Shown here piece by piece: positions 9,709-19,710 of a DNA stretch of 64,000 nucleotides. How positions within the stretch are numbered: position 1 is the first letter of the stretch; every line of letters begins with the position of its first letter. The notes beneath the pieces were generated by a model, which worked only from the letters and a program-made list of their open reading frames with translations, made no database searches and was not told the origin of the DNA. This DNA is from Leishmania infantum JPCM5 (taxonomy: Eukaryota; Euglenozoa; Kinetoplastea; Trypanosomatida; Trypanosomatidae), in assembly GCF_000002875.2 (NCBI RefSeq), contig NC_009416.2, positions 1,426,001-1,490,000 on the forward strand. The letters run 5' to 3'. The position numbers were made by a program, and so were the translations under genes.

Positions 9709-12667
9709 GAAAGGCTCGTCTCACATATTCGCGGCTCTGTAGGCGTCGACCTTTCTTTGCCACGAGTGCTGTGCCGGCGCCTTGATGCCGCATTGTGCGT
9801 GTACACGTGTGGAGTGTGACTGTGGGCGTGTTGGCACTGCAGAAGGTAAAGGACGGTCTTGCTTACGGGGGACCTGCGGCCGGCTCGGCGTGTGCGTTTC
9901 CGTTTCAGCTTGCGGGCGCGAGGCCGCGGTTGTGGGGTGTTCACACGCTACCTCTTCTGTGCTTTTTTTTTCGTATTCGGTGCATATGGGCTAAGCCACC
10001 TCCGCACAGTCTACAGCTTAGTGTGTGTATGCGCTTGGTTTTGTTTTCACGTCTTCGAGTTTATTGGATCGGTTGTGGCTGGGCTCTTGTTTCCGGAGAG
10101 GATGCCCTCGCCGAGGGTTAAGGGCACCGCTTCCCACAGAGGGATGATGTGCGTCTCATTTTTGTTCACCGGCTTCCGCTTGGCCTCTTCTGCGCTGTCG
10201 CTCACTTCCGCACCCTCTCCCCCATCTCTCCTGTCCTCCTGCACCCTCCAGTTATGCTTCGCGTGCGCGCACTGCGGTAGAGTGTGAAGGGTACGCGCAT
10301 GCGTGCGAGCCGAAGAGCTGGAGGGAAGGGGGAGCAAGTGAGAAGGATGGCAGATGAAGTGGGTAGGGCGCGAGGCGAGGAGTGCTAAGCGTCCAGGCGT
10401 CCTTTGTTTTTGTTTTTTACTTTGTGCTTGTGCTTTTCTTCTTTCCGCTAGGGCATTCATCCGCTATACTTCTCCGCGTCAGACGCCGCCCTCGCCTTCT
10501 TTTCGTGTTTTGGAATGCAGTCACGGACATCTGCATGCCACACATCTCCGCGCGCACGAGCGCACGCACATATAAAATGATCCGCACGACTGCTGGCGTG
10601 CAGGCTTGCGGTGTACTCTTTTCTCTCCGCCTTTTCTCAGGTCTTCCCCTCTTCCCCTCTTCCTGTCTTGCCTTCGATGCATCTTTCTCTTTTTGGGCCT
10701 CTCGTTTTAACTTGCTCTCTTTGTCTTTATATTTGTTTCTCTCCCCGGCTACTCCCCCTCTCGCTCCCTTGCTCGCACGGCGTCGATGTCCTGGTGCCGT
10801 GGTGTGGCAGGTGGCCACGCCTGTTCATCGGCCTCAGCAAATAGCTTCCTCGCCTATCCCTAGTTTTCCCCATCTCGCTATCCACGGCAGAACCACCACC
10901 TCCCTCCCCCTTACCGATGTCTGCGGCGGTGGAGAGGTGGTAAAATGAGGGGCAAAAAGGCAGAACAACAAATGCGTACGTGGCACAAGGATGATGATGT
11001 GGTGGTGGGTCTCGCACCGCGAGTGCAGCGCTGCGTCTCTCTCTCTCTGAAGCTTTTTAACCGACTTTTTCCTGTCACTTTTACGTCTTGTACTCTCTCG
11101 TTGTGCACGCAGTGAGGCATCCTTATTGCAGCGGTCTTTCTCCACACCCCTCCCCACCTTCTACGCTTCTACCCCCTCTCCGCCCCTCCACCCTCCTCGA
11201 GCCTGTCAGGACGTACACACCCAGTCTCACATGTCTGGCTCTGTACATGTTTTTGCGGGCGACACACGTGCTCGTGGGAACGCACGTTCATTCGCGGCTG
11301 GGCGCTCTCCCTCTTCCACCGCTCGCCTTGATCTCGGTGCTCGTGTGACTGGGCGGTCAAGAGCGGATGGAAAGGGGGAGTGGCGGATGGGTCCGATGAC
11401 GTTCAAGGCGATGCGTGGGCGTTAGGGAGGCAGCCCAATATGCTTTGGCCCCTGTGCACTAGGAATAAGTGGTGTTGTTGGTGGGGGAGGACAATACCCA
11501 CTCGTGGGTGTCTGCACACACCCATAGACATGCGCACACATATGTGCATTTTTTTTCTCGTTTTTTTTTCGTACTCGTGTTTCAATGCCTTTCCACGCTA
11601 TTCCCGCTTCTATTCCACACTCCCCCGACTTCCCCCAACTCCCCACACACCCCCACTCCCTCGCCACTCTCTCGCCTCTGTGCTCTCTAACGTTTCCTTG
11701 TTTGTCTTCTCTTTGTCTGCCGTTCCTGCGTTTTCGTTTTTGTTTTTGGGCTTCCACCGTCAGTGACTTCGCCACCTTCTTGGCTTCTTCATCCCTCCCC
11801 TCCCCTCTCCTCCCGTTTTCCTCGTCTGTGTGCCCCTTTCCATGTGTGCGCGCATGTTTCTGCGTGCCTGCCTGCCTGCCTGTGCGTGTGCGCGTCTTCG
11901 CGCTCATCTTTTTCTCCACCGCCTTGCCTGTCTCCTGAAGCGGGGCGGGTTGGCACGGAAGAGAGCAAGACCGCCGCCCTCACCTTCCCGTTTCATAACG
12001 GCGCCGCCACCACCGTCTCCTCGTTCCTCACATTCCTGGACAACTCTCATCCTCCCCTTCTTTTGATCTACCTTTATATGTCTTCTTTCTTTCGCTTTCC
12101 TCTTTTTTTTTCTAGTGCGCGCGATGGTGCCACCAGACCTCCACCGTTTCCGCCTCCGCACCCCCGCCCCGCCCACGTCCGGCTTCTCTTTCACATGCGT
12201 CGCCTTGCAAGCGATCCCAGCAGGGTGGGATACGTGGAACAGTGGCAGGGATGAAAGAGTCGGCTTGCTGACCACTCGCGTCTTCGTCACCCACTGAAGG
12301 CAAAACCACAAGGCAATGAAGGGAGCGACACCTGCACAAAAATCCCTTTCTCCCTCTCTGTGTGCGTGTGTACGCTGGGGCCAAGGTGGACCTTAAGCAC
12401 CCCGCCCAGTCAGCGCGACGGAGCTCTCGCGGCCAGCACCGCCCAAGCAGCATGCACAGGTCGAGCTGGAGGATAGGGAGACCATTACCACGCGTGCCGG
12501 CATGACGGACGGGGTACTCTCTGGCCGTGCACTTGGCCGCTGCGTCTTCTCTCGTCTCCTCTGCGTGTGGCGGCGCACTCACTTCGTTGCCCTCCCACCC
12601 CCTGACCGTGCAAGTCAAGTGAACCCTCCAAAACACATAGACTTTTCCCACGGGCAGATCGCATCTG
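9676..12667. other. 3-kb spacer between the repeat copies; rest of copy-1 gene, then no gene seen
   Basis: Bases 9676-9708 complete copy 1. The remaining 2.96 kb is mostly T/C-rich (10620-10760, 11540-11850, 12060-12115) with runs of T near 9963 and 11550. Open frames here are low-complexity Ser/Pro/Leu/Phe translations of pyrimidine tracts. No conserved protein, RNA gene or repeat was recognised. Confidence 0.55.
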
Positions 12668-14168
12668 TCCCACCCAACCACTACTGCTCCTCTCTGTCCC
12701 TTTATGCATCCTTCGGCGCCCTCGTTGCGCGTACAAGACCCCCTCCCCCCTTCCCACGCCCTCCACCCTCCACCACACGCGCGCGCATCGACAAGGTATT
12801 CCACGCCTACTTTCTCTTCTCTCCATCATTCCGCGTCTTCCCCCCCCCCCCGCACAGTGGCATTTGGCGGTAACCCCTCTTCCTGACCTCCCTTCTCGTT
12901 TTTTCATCGCCATTCACCCGCGTCGTTGCTTCTCACCCTGCATCCTCGTCGACGCGTCGCGCAGAACCGTTCGCGTAGCGCGCCTCACTCCTCCGTGCAT
13001 CCTTCCCTTCGGTTTATCGGTGCGCACCAGCCCAGCCCAGCGCAGCCCCGCCCCGCCTTCGGACGCGCGCATCTATCTGCGGGACGGGCCGCCGTGAGCT
13101 GAGCATACCACCATGCACAGTGCTGTCACTTGCATCAAGAGCCCGGGCGCGGCTCTCTTCACCGACACTGCCACCTGCCGCACCATCACGTTGAGCCGGC
13201 CCGATGCGTTGAACGCCATGTCGTTGCCGATGGTGCAGGACCTGCATCGCCTGTACATCACAGAGCCGCACCCGAACGAGGATGCCGTGTACGTTGTGCG
13301 CGGTGACGGGCGGCGCAGCTTCTGTGCTGGTGGCGACCTGAAGGCCCTCACAGGACCCGAGAAAGACACGCACAACCCGCTGTTCTACCGCCTGGAGTAC
13401 GAGGTGGACTCGCACATTGCGGTGATGCGGCGCACGCAGGTGGCGATGTGGGCGGGGCACGTGCTGGGGAGCGGCGTGGGCGTGTCGGTGCACAGCCGTT
13501 ACCGCGTTGCGTGCGAGACGACGCGGTTCGCGATGCCGGAGACGCAGATCGGCGGCGCGAACGACGTTGCGACGAGCTGGGTGTTCTCGTCGCTGCCGAT
13601 ATGCGGGCTTGGCATGTACCTTGCGATCACGGGCAACACGCTGCAAGGCGCGGACGTGTTCCACGCGGGCCTGGCGACGCACTACATCCCTGTGGAGAAG
13701 TTCGGCGCTGTGGAGGCTGCGCTGGCGGCGCTGCCGTCGTCGGAGGGCGTCGAGGAGTGCCTCCGAGGGTTCAGCGAGGACGTTGCTGTGCCGCCGTTCA
13801 CGCTGGCGGAGAACGCGCCTGTGCTGGCGAAGGCGTTCGGCGCGATCACTCCGTCGACGCACCTGCGCGACATCATGGATGTGCTGCGCGCGGACGGCAG
13901 CGCGTTCGCTGCGAGCACGCTGAAGGTGATGGAGCGCAACTCGCCGCTGGGCATGACGCTTGCGCTGGAGAACATGAAGCGGCAGCACACACCTGGGTGC
14001 AACACCGTGATGGAGAGCTTCCGTGGCGACTACACGGCGATTCAGACTTCCATTTGTGTGGATGAGCTGGCGAAGGGCGTGGAGGCGCTGTTTGTCACGA
14101 AGGAGAAGCGCCCGCAGTGGACGGTGGGGTCCGTGGACGAAGTCGATGTGGAGCTCGTGAAGCAGCAG
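12668..14168 (+). repeat. Direct repeat copy 2, 1,501 bp
   Basis: Second copy of the segment at 8175-9675, same orientation and apparently identical. It carries the full leader, acceptor and most of the CDS, but stops short of the last codons and the 3' UTR. The sequence on each side is unrelated to that around copy 1. Confidence 0.9.
12834..12857 (+). promoter_or_regulatory. Predicted trans-splice acceptor, crotonase copy 2
   Basis: Exact duplicate of the C-run plus CACAG at 8341-8364, so copy 2 keeps its own processing signal and could give a mature mRNA. Confidence 0.5.
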
Positions 14169-14216
14169 CTTTTTCTCGTGGAGGGCTTGCGAATTTTCGG
14201 AAGTGGAACGGATTGA
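13113..14216 (+). CDS. Crotonase / 3-hydroxyisobutyryl-CoA hydrolase-like protein, copy 2, altered C-terminus
   Basis: This 367-aa protein matches copy 1 for the first 351 residues, including the oxyanion-hole and Glu143/Asp151 motifs. The last 11 residues of copy 1 are then replaced by a 16-residue tail, LFLVEGLRIFGSGTD preceded by the shared QQ, read from flanking DNA. The whole crotonase core is kept, so the protein could fold. The tail looks accidental, as expected when a duplication breakpoint falls inside a CDS. The 3' UTR is unrelated to that of copy 1, so mRNA stability or stage regulation may differ. An assembly artefact remains possible. Confidence 0.75.
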   Translation: MHSAVTCIKSPGAALFTDTATCRTITLSRPDALNAMSLPMVQDLHRLYITEPHPNEDAVYVVRGDGRRSFCAGGDLKALTGPEKDTHNPLFYRLEYEVDSHIAVMRRTQVAMWAGHVLGSGVGVSVHSRYRVACETTRFAMPETQIGGANDVATSWVFSSLPICGLGMYLAITGNTLQGADVFHAGLATHYIPVEKFGAVEAALAALPSSEGVEECLRGFSEDVAVPPFTLAENAPVLAKAFGAITPSTHLRDIMDVLRADGSAFAASTLKVMERNSPLGMTLALENMKRQHTPGCNTVMESFRGDYTAIQTSICVDELAKGVEALFVTKEKRPQWTVGSVDEVDVELVKQQLFLVEGLRIFGSGTD

Positions 14217-14649
14217 CGCGCGTGTTTCGGTGTTTTTTTTTTTTGTTGTTACCGTGCGCAGGCGAGTCCTGTGGGGTGACGGCGGTGTTGTACCTCCTGC
14301 TATCTTCGGTGATGGATGTATGGCCCTGGGCTGCGTAGTTGTCTTCCCCGGTGGCGATGCTTCACGCAGTTCTTCTACGCGTCAGCTGTTTATTGGCCTT
14401 TATGCTGTTTCGGTTAGTGTGAGCGGGAGATGAGGGTGTGGAGTGAACCGCCCGTTGGCCATCCTGCGGACAGAAACTCGGGAGCAGCTGCTCGGCTAAT
14501 GCAAAGGGAGAGAGGCGGCGTCGCCGCACTCGGCGCAACACTGTGAGGGTTTTGCCGACATGCGTGTCTCTACCAACGAGGTGGGCATGAACACCGCTGA
14601 TGGCCCATTACCAGTGGTGGGTGCCGCTGCTCATCCCTCGGGTGCTCAC

Positions 14650-14678
14650 GGCCGTGCGCCACAGCGCACGGCCTTTTT
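14650..14678 (+). repeat. GC-rich 10-bp hairpin followed by T5
   Basis: GGCCGTGCGC at 14650-14659 pairs perfectly with GCGCACGGCC at 14664-14673 around a CACA loop, and TTTTT follows at 14674-14678. The shape copies a bacterial intrinsic terminator, but nothing shows that it terminates transcription in this eukaryotic context. Confidence 0.7.
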
Positions 14679-15047
14679 CAGCTCTCGGTGGGCGTCCTCT
14701 GACGGGGCGAAGGTGCTTGAGTGTTGGCGTTTGTGCTCTGCCGAGGTTTCCTAGCCCTACGGCTTGCGGCTTGAGCTGCGGACCTCATCGTCCATTTGCC
14801 CTTGTGTTTCTCTTCTATCCGCCCCCTCCCTCTGCGTCGCGCACCCGCTTGCGGGCGGCAACGCTGCTCTATCAGCGCTCTGCACTTTGGCATCTTCCTC
14901 CGCTCGCCTCGCTGGGACGCACTCACCAAGGTTTCTTTAAAGGCAAGGGTCCTACGGCGCGGCACACTTGCACTCGGGTGGGCAAGCTTGCTGGGCACGC
15001 ACGCACCCTCGTATACAGCATCGCGCACCTACTGGAGCGTCAGGGGC

Positions 15048-15074
15048 TATATATGTATATATATATATATATAT
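15048..15074. repeat. (TA)n repeat
   Basis: Alternating TA of about 27 bases with one G interruption, 134 nt upstream of ATG 15208. It is unusual in this GC-rich region. Confidence 0.85.
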
Positions 15075-15207
15075 TATCTGAGGTGCTTCTCCTGCCCAAA
15101 GCCGTCCCTCGCTGATCGCCTTTTCCGGTACCCTTCCTTTCTCGAGTTGCGGTCGTATCTAAGACAAACGCGAGGGCCTCAAAGGCACTGGTGTGCACGA
15201 GCACATA

Positions 15208-16323
15208 ATGTATCGCACGGGCGCGCGTTGCAGCGCGAGCGTGCTGTGCAAAGACTACCCGCATGCGCGCCACATTACCCTCAACCGGCCCAATTCACTG
15301 AACGCGCTGGATTATGGCATGATACGGGAGCTGCACCGTCTGTACGTGACAGAGCCAGCTCCTCCGTCATCCCTGTACATCCTCACCGGGGCGGGCACAA
15401 AGGCATTCTGCGCCGGCGGCGATGTGATCGGCCTCGCGACGAACAACCCGCCCGGATGCGGTCGTGAATTCTTCTACTGGGAGTACCAAGTAGACTACAA
15501 GGCGAGCATCATTCCTGCTGGGCAGGTGTGCTTGTGGGACGGCTACGTGCTCGGCGGCGGCGCTGGCTTATCGATTGGAAGCGCTTATCGGGTGGCGTCG
15601 GAGAAGGCGTGCTTTGCAATGCCTGAGGTGGCCATAGGTATGTTCCCCGACGTAGGGGCTTCGTGGTTCCTGCCGCGGCTGTCGGTGCCTGGGCTGGGGC
15701 TCTATATGGGGCTCACCGGCCACCGGCTCCGCGGGGCCGACCTTGTGCACCTTGGGCTTGCAACACACTTTGTGCCATCTGCCAAGATGGGCGAGCTGGA
15801 GCAGGCTCTCGTCTCGATGTCGGACGCAGGTGATGTGGAGGCGGTGCTGGACAAGTACACGACACCGATAGCGCAGCTGCCACCATGCACCATCGCCTAT
15901 TCCATTTCTTCTCTCGCCGATCATTTTGACATCACGGCAGATCTAACCGTATCGTCCATCTTGGACGCGTGCAGAGCGAATGCGCAGACGGATCCGCTGA
16001 CCAAGGCAGCGGCGGATCTCATGCCCTCCTTCTCCCCGACGGCAATGACGCTCGCACTGGAGCTGCTGAAGCGCGGCGCGAAGCTGAGCACACCCGTGGA
16101 GGCGTTCCAGATGGAGTACTGCGTTTCCCAGCGCATCATGGCGGAACACGACTTTCGCGAAGGTGTGCGAGCCCTGCTCATCGATAAAGACAAGAAGCCG
16201 AAATGGCAACCGTCAACTGTTGCCGAGGTTGCGGCGGAGGCCATCGATGCGTACTTCCGCCCCACCACACCGAATCAGCCGGTCTGGGATCCAGTGGCGC
16301 CGCTCTCGGAGCCCGCAGCGTGA
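15208..16323 (+). CDS. 3-hydroxyisobutyryl-CoA hydrolase-like protein, third paralogue
   Basis: A 371-aa crotonase-superfamily protein, more canonical than the two upstream copies. It has ITLNRPNSLNALD near the start, FCAGGDVIGL (residues 67-76), a true GGGAG motif, and MPEVAIGMFPDVGASW with Glu140 and Asp148 as likely catalytic residues. These features fit 3-hydroxyisobutyryl-CoA hydrolase, which releases CoA in valine catabolism, usually in mitochondria. The C-terminal block DKKPKWQPSTVAEV is also family-like. ATG 15208 is used; five codons upstream the frame opens only at a GTG. It lies in tandem with the copies at 8620 and 13113 but is clearly diverged from them. Confidence 0.88.
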   Translation: MYRTGARCSASVLCKDYPHARHITLNRPNSLNALDYGMIRELHRLYVTEPAPPSSLYILTGAGTKAFCAGGDVIGLATNNPPGCGREFFYWEYQVDYKASIIPAGQVCLWDGYVLGGGAGLSIGSAYRVASEKACFAMPEVAIGMFPDVGASWFLPRLSVPGLGLYMGLTGHRLRGADLVHLGLATHFVPSAKMGELEQALVSMSDAGDVEAVLDKYTTPIAQLPPCTIAYSISSLADHFDITADLTVSSILDACRANAQTDPLTKAAADLMPSFSPTAMTLALELLKRGAKLSTPVEAFQMEYCVSQRIMAEHDFREGVRALLIDKDKKPKWQPSTVAEVAAEAIDAYFRPTTPNQPVWDPVAPLSEPAA

Positions 16324-16729
16324 GCTTGCCGGACTTGTGTCGTCGGGAGCGTGCCTTGCCGGCCTTCGCCATCTCTGTTCTGCCCGGCTGCACCCCCTAG
16401 CCTGGTGAGTAGGGGGGCCACTCCGGCATCTCCTTACTCGCCAAGGTGCGCCTCGCCTGCACGTCATGATGCATACAGTCGCGTTTCATCAGCATCTTCC
16501 ATGCGAAGGTGTAAGCGAATGTGTCGCTCTGGGCGAGTTGCGCCCCCTCCCCCTCCCCTGATCCACAAAAATACACGCTTCACGACACCCAGGTACACTG
16601 ATGTGAACCCGCACAGCCATAGGTGCGAGCTTTACGGAAACGTGATGGATGCTGCGACGCTGCTGTGGTATCTTGCGCGCTCGACATTCTTGGTGGATCT
16701 TGCTAATCAAAGGCCGTGGGAGGGCCCTT

Positions 16730-17800
16730 GAGCACCTTCACGCCAAAGCAGCCGCAGCCGCAGCGCCTACCCCGAAAAGCGCAGACAACAGAGGCTTGCT
16801 CAGAGAAGCTGATCCACTGTCCTTCCGCTCCATAGTGCCGCTCCGCCGCGCACGCCTGTACATCCCTCTGAGGCCACGCCAGGGGGCTGCCGTGCGCATT
16901 TGGCGAGGGAGGTGTGCAGGCCGGATGGCGGTGTCGACACAACACTTTCGCAGCTTTCATGCCGGTGTGCAGGCATTGACACCCGTCGAAGCCCCGCACG
17001 CGTGCACCTTTCTCATGCGCAGCCGTCGTGTGCAGGCCCAGCATACCGCTCGCCGGCGAGCTGCGGGCAGATGGCGCGGTATAGACAGGCACAAGATCAA
17101 GAGCGGGCGCGATGCCGAACAACCATCATGCACTCGTGCGCGCAGCGAGAAGAGCCTGTGGCTGCCTTGCTTGCAGCCACGACGCTGAGTGTGAAGCACT
17201 GATGCCGGTACTTGACGCGCTGCAAGGACAGCTCGATCGGCTGCGACACAGGAAAATCAAATGCTGCCGTTGTTACGCACGCGCTCCCCCTCCGCATGGC
17301 GCTCAGCACTGTCCCTGCAGCGGTGGAGGATGGCATGCTGCGATGTATCTGGGCGCAAGTTCTGGCGCTGCTGGCCCGTCGCGTGCGCCCCCTCAATATC
17401 GTTTGCCGGTGGCCATTGCGGATGGTAGCACATGGATAAGGTGGACAAGCTCGCAACTTTGGCCGTGCCAAAGACACCGACACCAACTGCACGGGCTACA
17501 GATATGGTCCCACTGCTCTCCGACGCCAGGTCGGCATCCCCCGTCTACCCACACGATAGGCGCTGCCACTTCCGCTCTCGAGCAGGACCGTGGACGCTGC
17601 CGCCTTGAGTCAAGGTATGCCGCCCACCCGAGTTTCCGTCTGGCGACCGATCCCGCAGCCGGCATCGGAAGAAGGGACGAGGAAGGACGAGCAGAGCCCG
17701 CAAGACGCATGCCCCCAACACGACGGCAGGACGGTTCGTCCTAGACGGCCAGGATGTAGCCGCAGTGCGACAGAGGTAGATGAGCGGTGGTTGTGTATGC
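16730..17800. other. Block without pyrimidine bias; possible retroposon relic
   Basis: About 1.1 kb with coding-like base balance and little of the T/C richness typical of intergenic DNA here, but with no long credible protein; the best open frame, 17112-17744, looks random in composition. Its 3' side has a short A-run at 17857-17864. Degenerate ingi-related elements (SIDER/DIRE) are common in Leishmania 3' UTRs and would look like this, but I could not match a signature from memory. Confidence 0.25.
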
Positions 17801-19206
17801 GTGTGCTAGTTGTGGACTTGTCCGTGGGTGGAAGGTGGGCGCGCTGAAGGGTGAAAAAAAATGCGTTTTGTGGAACGCGCAGGAGGGGGGGCGCATGCGA
17901 TGGCCTCTTCGCATAGGGTGTGAGTTGGTGCATCTGCATCAAGCAGTGCGGGTCTGTGCCATGGCATCATTCCTGGCGTTGGTTTCTCTTTCTCCACGAT
18001 GCTGACGCTACCACATTTGATGTGCCACGTGAGCTTGTCTCTACATGTGTGCATCGGCATATATGCGAAATTCTCCTCTCCGCGGCTCCATTTCCTTCTT
18101 CTTGCGTTCTCCACCTGCCTCCCTCTCTTCGAGTGCGCAACTCACCTATCTGTGGGCTTGCCGTTGTTGTGGGCCCGTCTGCAACCGCCTACGGAGTGAG
18201 CAGTAGATACACTCGCATAACTGACATGCACTCTGTGCCCGCTGCCCTTCTCGTGCTGACATAACGGGGGATCGTATTCAAACACGCATCACCTCTTCCT
18301 TTGCTTCTTTCTTTTCCGGCCCCCTACGCAAACTTAGTCATTTTCCAGCTCTTCATCTGCCAGCTCAACGTCGCTGGGCGCCACTGAAGGCGACTCCGCA
18401 TAGGCTCGTGCGCGCGCCGTTCTATGCACTTTCACGTCTTCCTCGGTTGCTCCATACGTTTCAATCCAAGTGTGCGCGTACGCGCACAAGCCGATACGTT
18501 GCTTGGCTGACACCGCAATCCCCGTCGCCTCCGCCTGTGTGCGGCAGAGGGGTGGGCAGAACCGCGCGAGGCAACGGGACCGCAACGAAAACGAAAACGA
18601 CAATAAAAAAAAAACATGTGTTTTCGTCGCTTTCACTCCGCCTTCGGTTTCACTTTGATCGCATTCGGCAGCTCGTCACCCTCCCTCCTCCCCGCTCGCC
18701 CTCTCTCCCTATGAAGGGCGCCCGTTTCTTTCGCATACATAGTTCTCTTTTCTGGTTTCCTCGTTCTTATTGCGGCCGCCTGAGCGAGTGTGCACGTGCG
18801 ACGCCATCATTTCAGTGACTCAGGCACGCCAGTGATCCACAGAGGCGCTACGTGTCCTTTAGACCCTCTACACCAACAGAGGGCAAGAAGGCTGAGCTCT
18901 CCTTCCTTTATCTCTGCTCCCACCCTCTTCTCGTGGCTCGAACGTATCCGCACAACGCAACGGAGGATAAGGAAGACGAGCGTGAACACGTCATTCGTGT
19001 GCCCCCCTCCTCTTCCCCCGTCTCTTCTCCCTTTCTTTTTCGTCTTGTTTCTCCGTTTCACGTTGTGTTCTGCTCCCTCTTTTTCACACTTGTGGTCCAA
19101 TTTCGAAGTGGGCTCCCTGAGCCGTTACTGTCCCGCCCCTCCCCGACCCCTCGAGCGGTCACTCACGATCCCCGGTAGCATAGAGGAGAGCCGTGCATAG
19201 CGCGTG

Positions 19207-19235
<29 letters not shown>
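19207..19235. repeat. (CA)14 microsatellite
   Basis: Uninterrupted CA dinucleotides about 500 nt upstream of the 19711 gene. Confidence 0.9.
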
Positions 19236-19237
<2 letters not shown>

Positions 19238-19710
19238 GCAACAAGGCGGACGAGAGGGTGCAGAGGGTTGCAAGATCGTGTATTCATCGAAAGAGGAACA
19301 CCACCGTGCGTGCGCGGGTGCCGTTCGGGCCTTTATCATCATTATTTTAGTCGGCAGAGGACCGTCGTTTTGGCCAGCCTCCTCCTCTTCCTCCTTCCCT
19401 CCCAGCACTGTATTCGGTCTCTCCATTTCTGCACTTGCCGAAGCAGGGACGCCCACTGACACACACAGAGAAACGGGCACCGCAACCGCAGCCGCTTCTG
19501 CGTTTCGTTAAACGCTCCCCCACCCCCGCCGCTCTTTGATTGGGTGTCTGCGCCTGTGCTGATACGGAAGGCGACCACGTTGTGTGGTGCGACCTCTTCA
19601 TTGTGTCGGCTGAATTGCCGTCTCGACTCGCCCGCTTACACAAGCGTTTTTTTTTTTTCCTCGTTGCGTCTCTTGTCGCCTCTCCCCGACCCCCCCCCTC
19701 ACCGCGAGAG

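Larger units (their letters stand above)
14217..15207. other. Intergenic region with hairpin-T and AT repeat
   Basis: No gene seen. It holds a T12 run (14233-14244), a GC-rich hairpin followed by T5 (14650-14678), T/C-rich tracts at 14805-14830, and an AT repeat (15048-15074) upstream of the third crotonase gene. Confidence 0.6.
16324..19710. other. 3.4-kb gene-poor region
   Basis: No convincing gene. Bases about 16730-17800 are unusually balanced in composition and are reported separately. From about 18060 onward the usual T/C-rich pattern returns (18660-18720, 19000-19080, 19370-19410), with a CA repeat at 19207-19235 and a T-run near 19647-19658 leading to the next gene. Confidence 0.55.

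Noticed and set aside
11422..12254. Several 100-165 aa frames in the spacer between crotonase copies
   Set aside because: Ser/Pro/Phe or Arg/Glu/Lys low-complexity readings of pyrimidine tracts on either strand.
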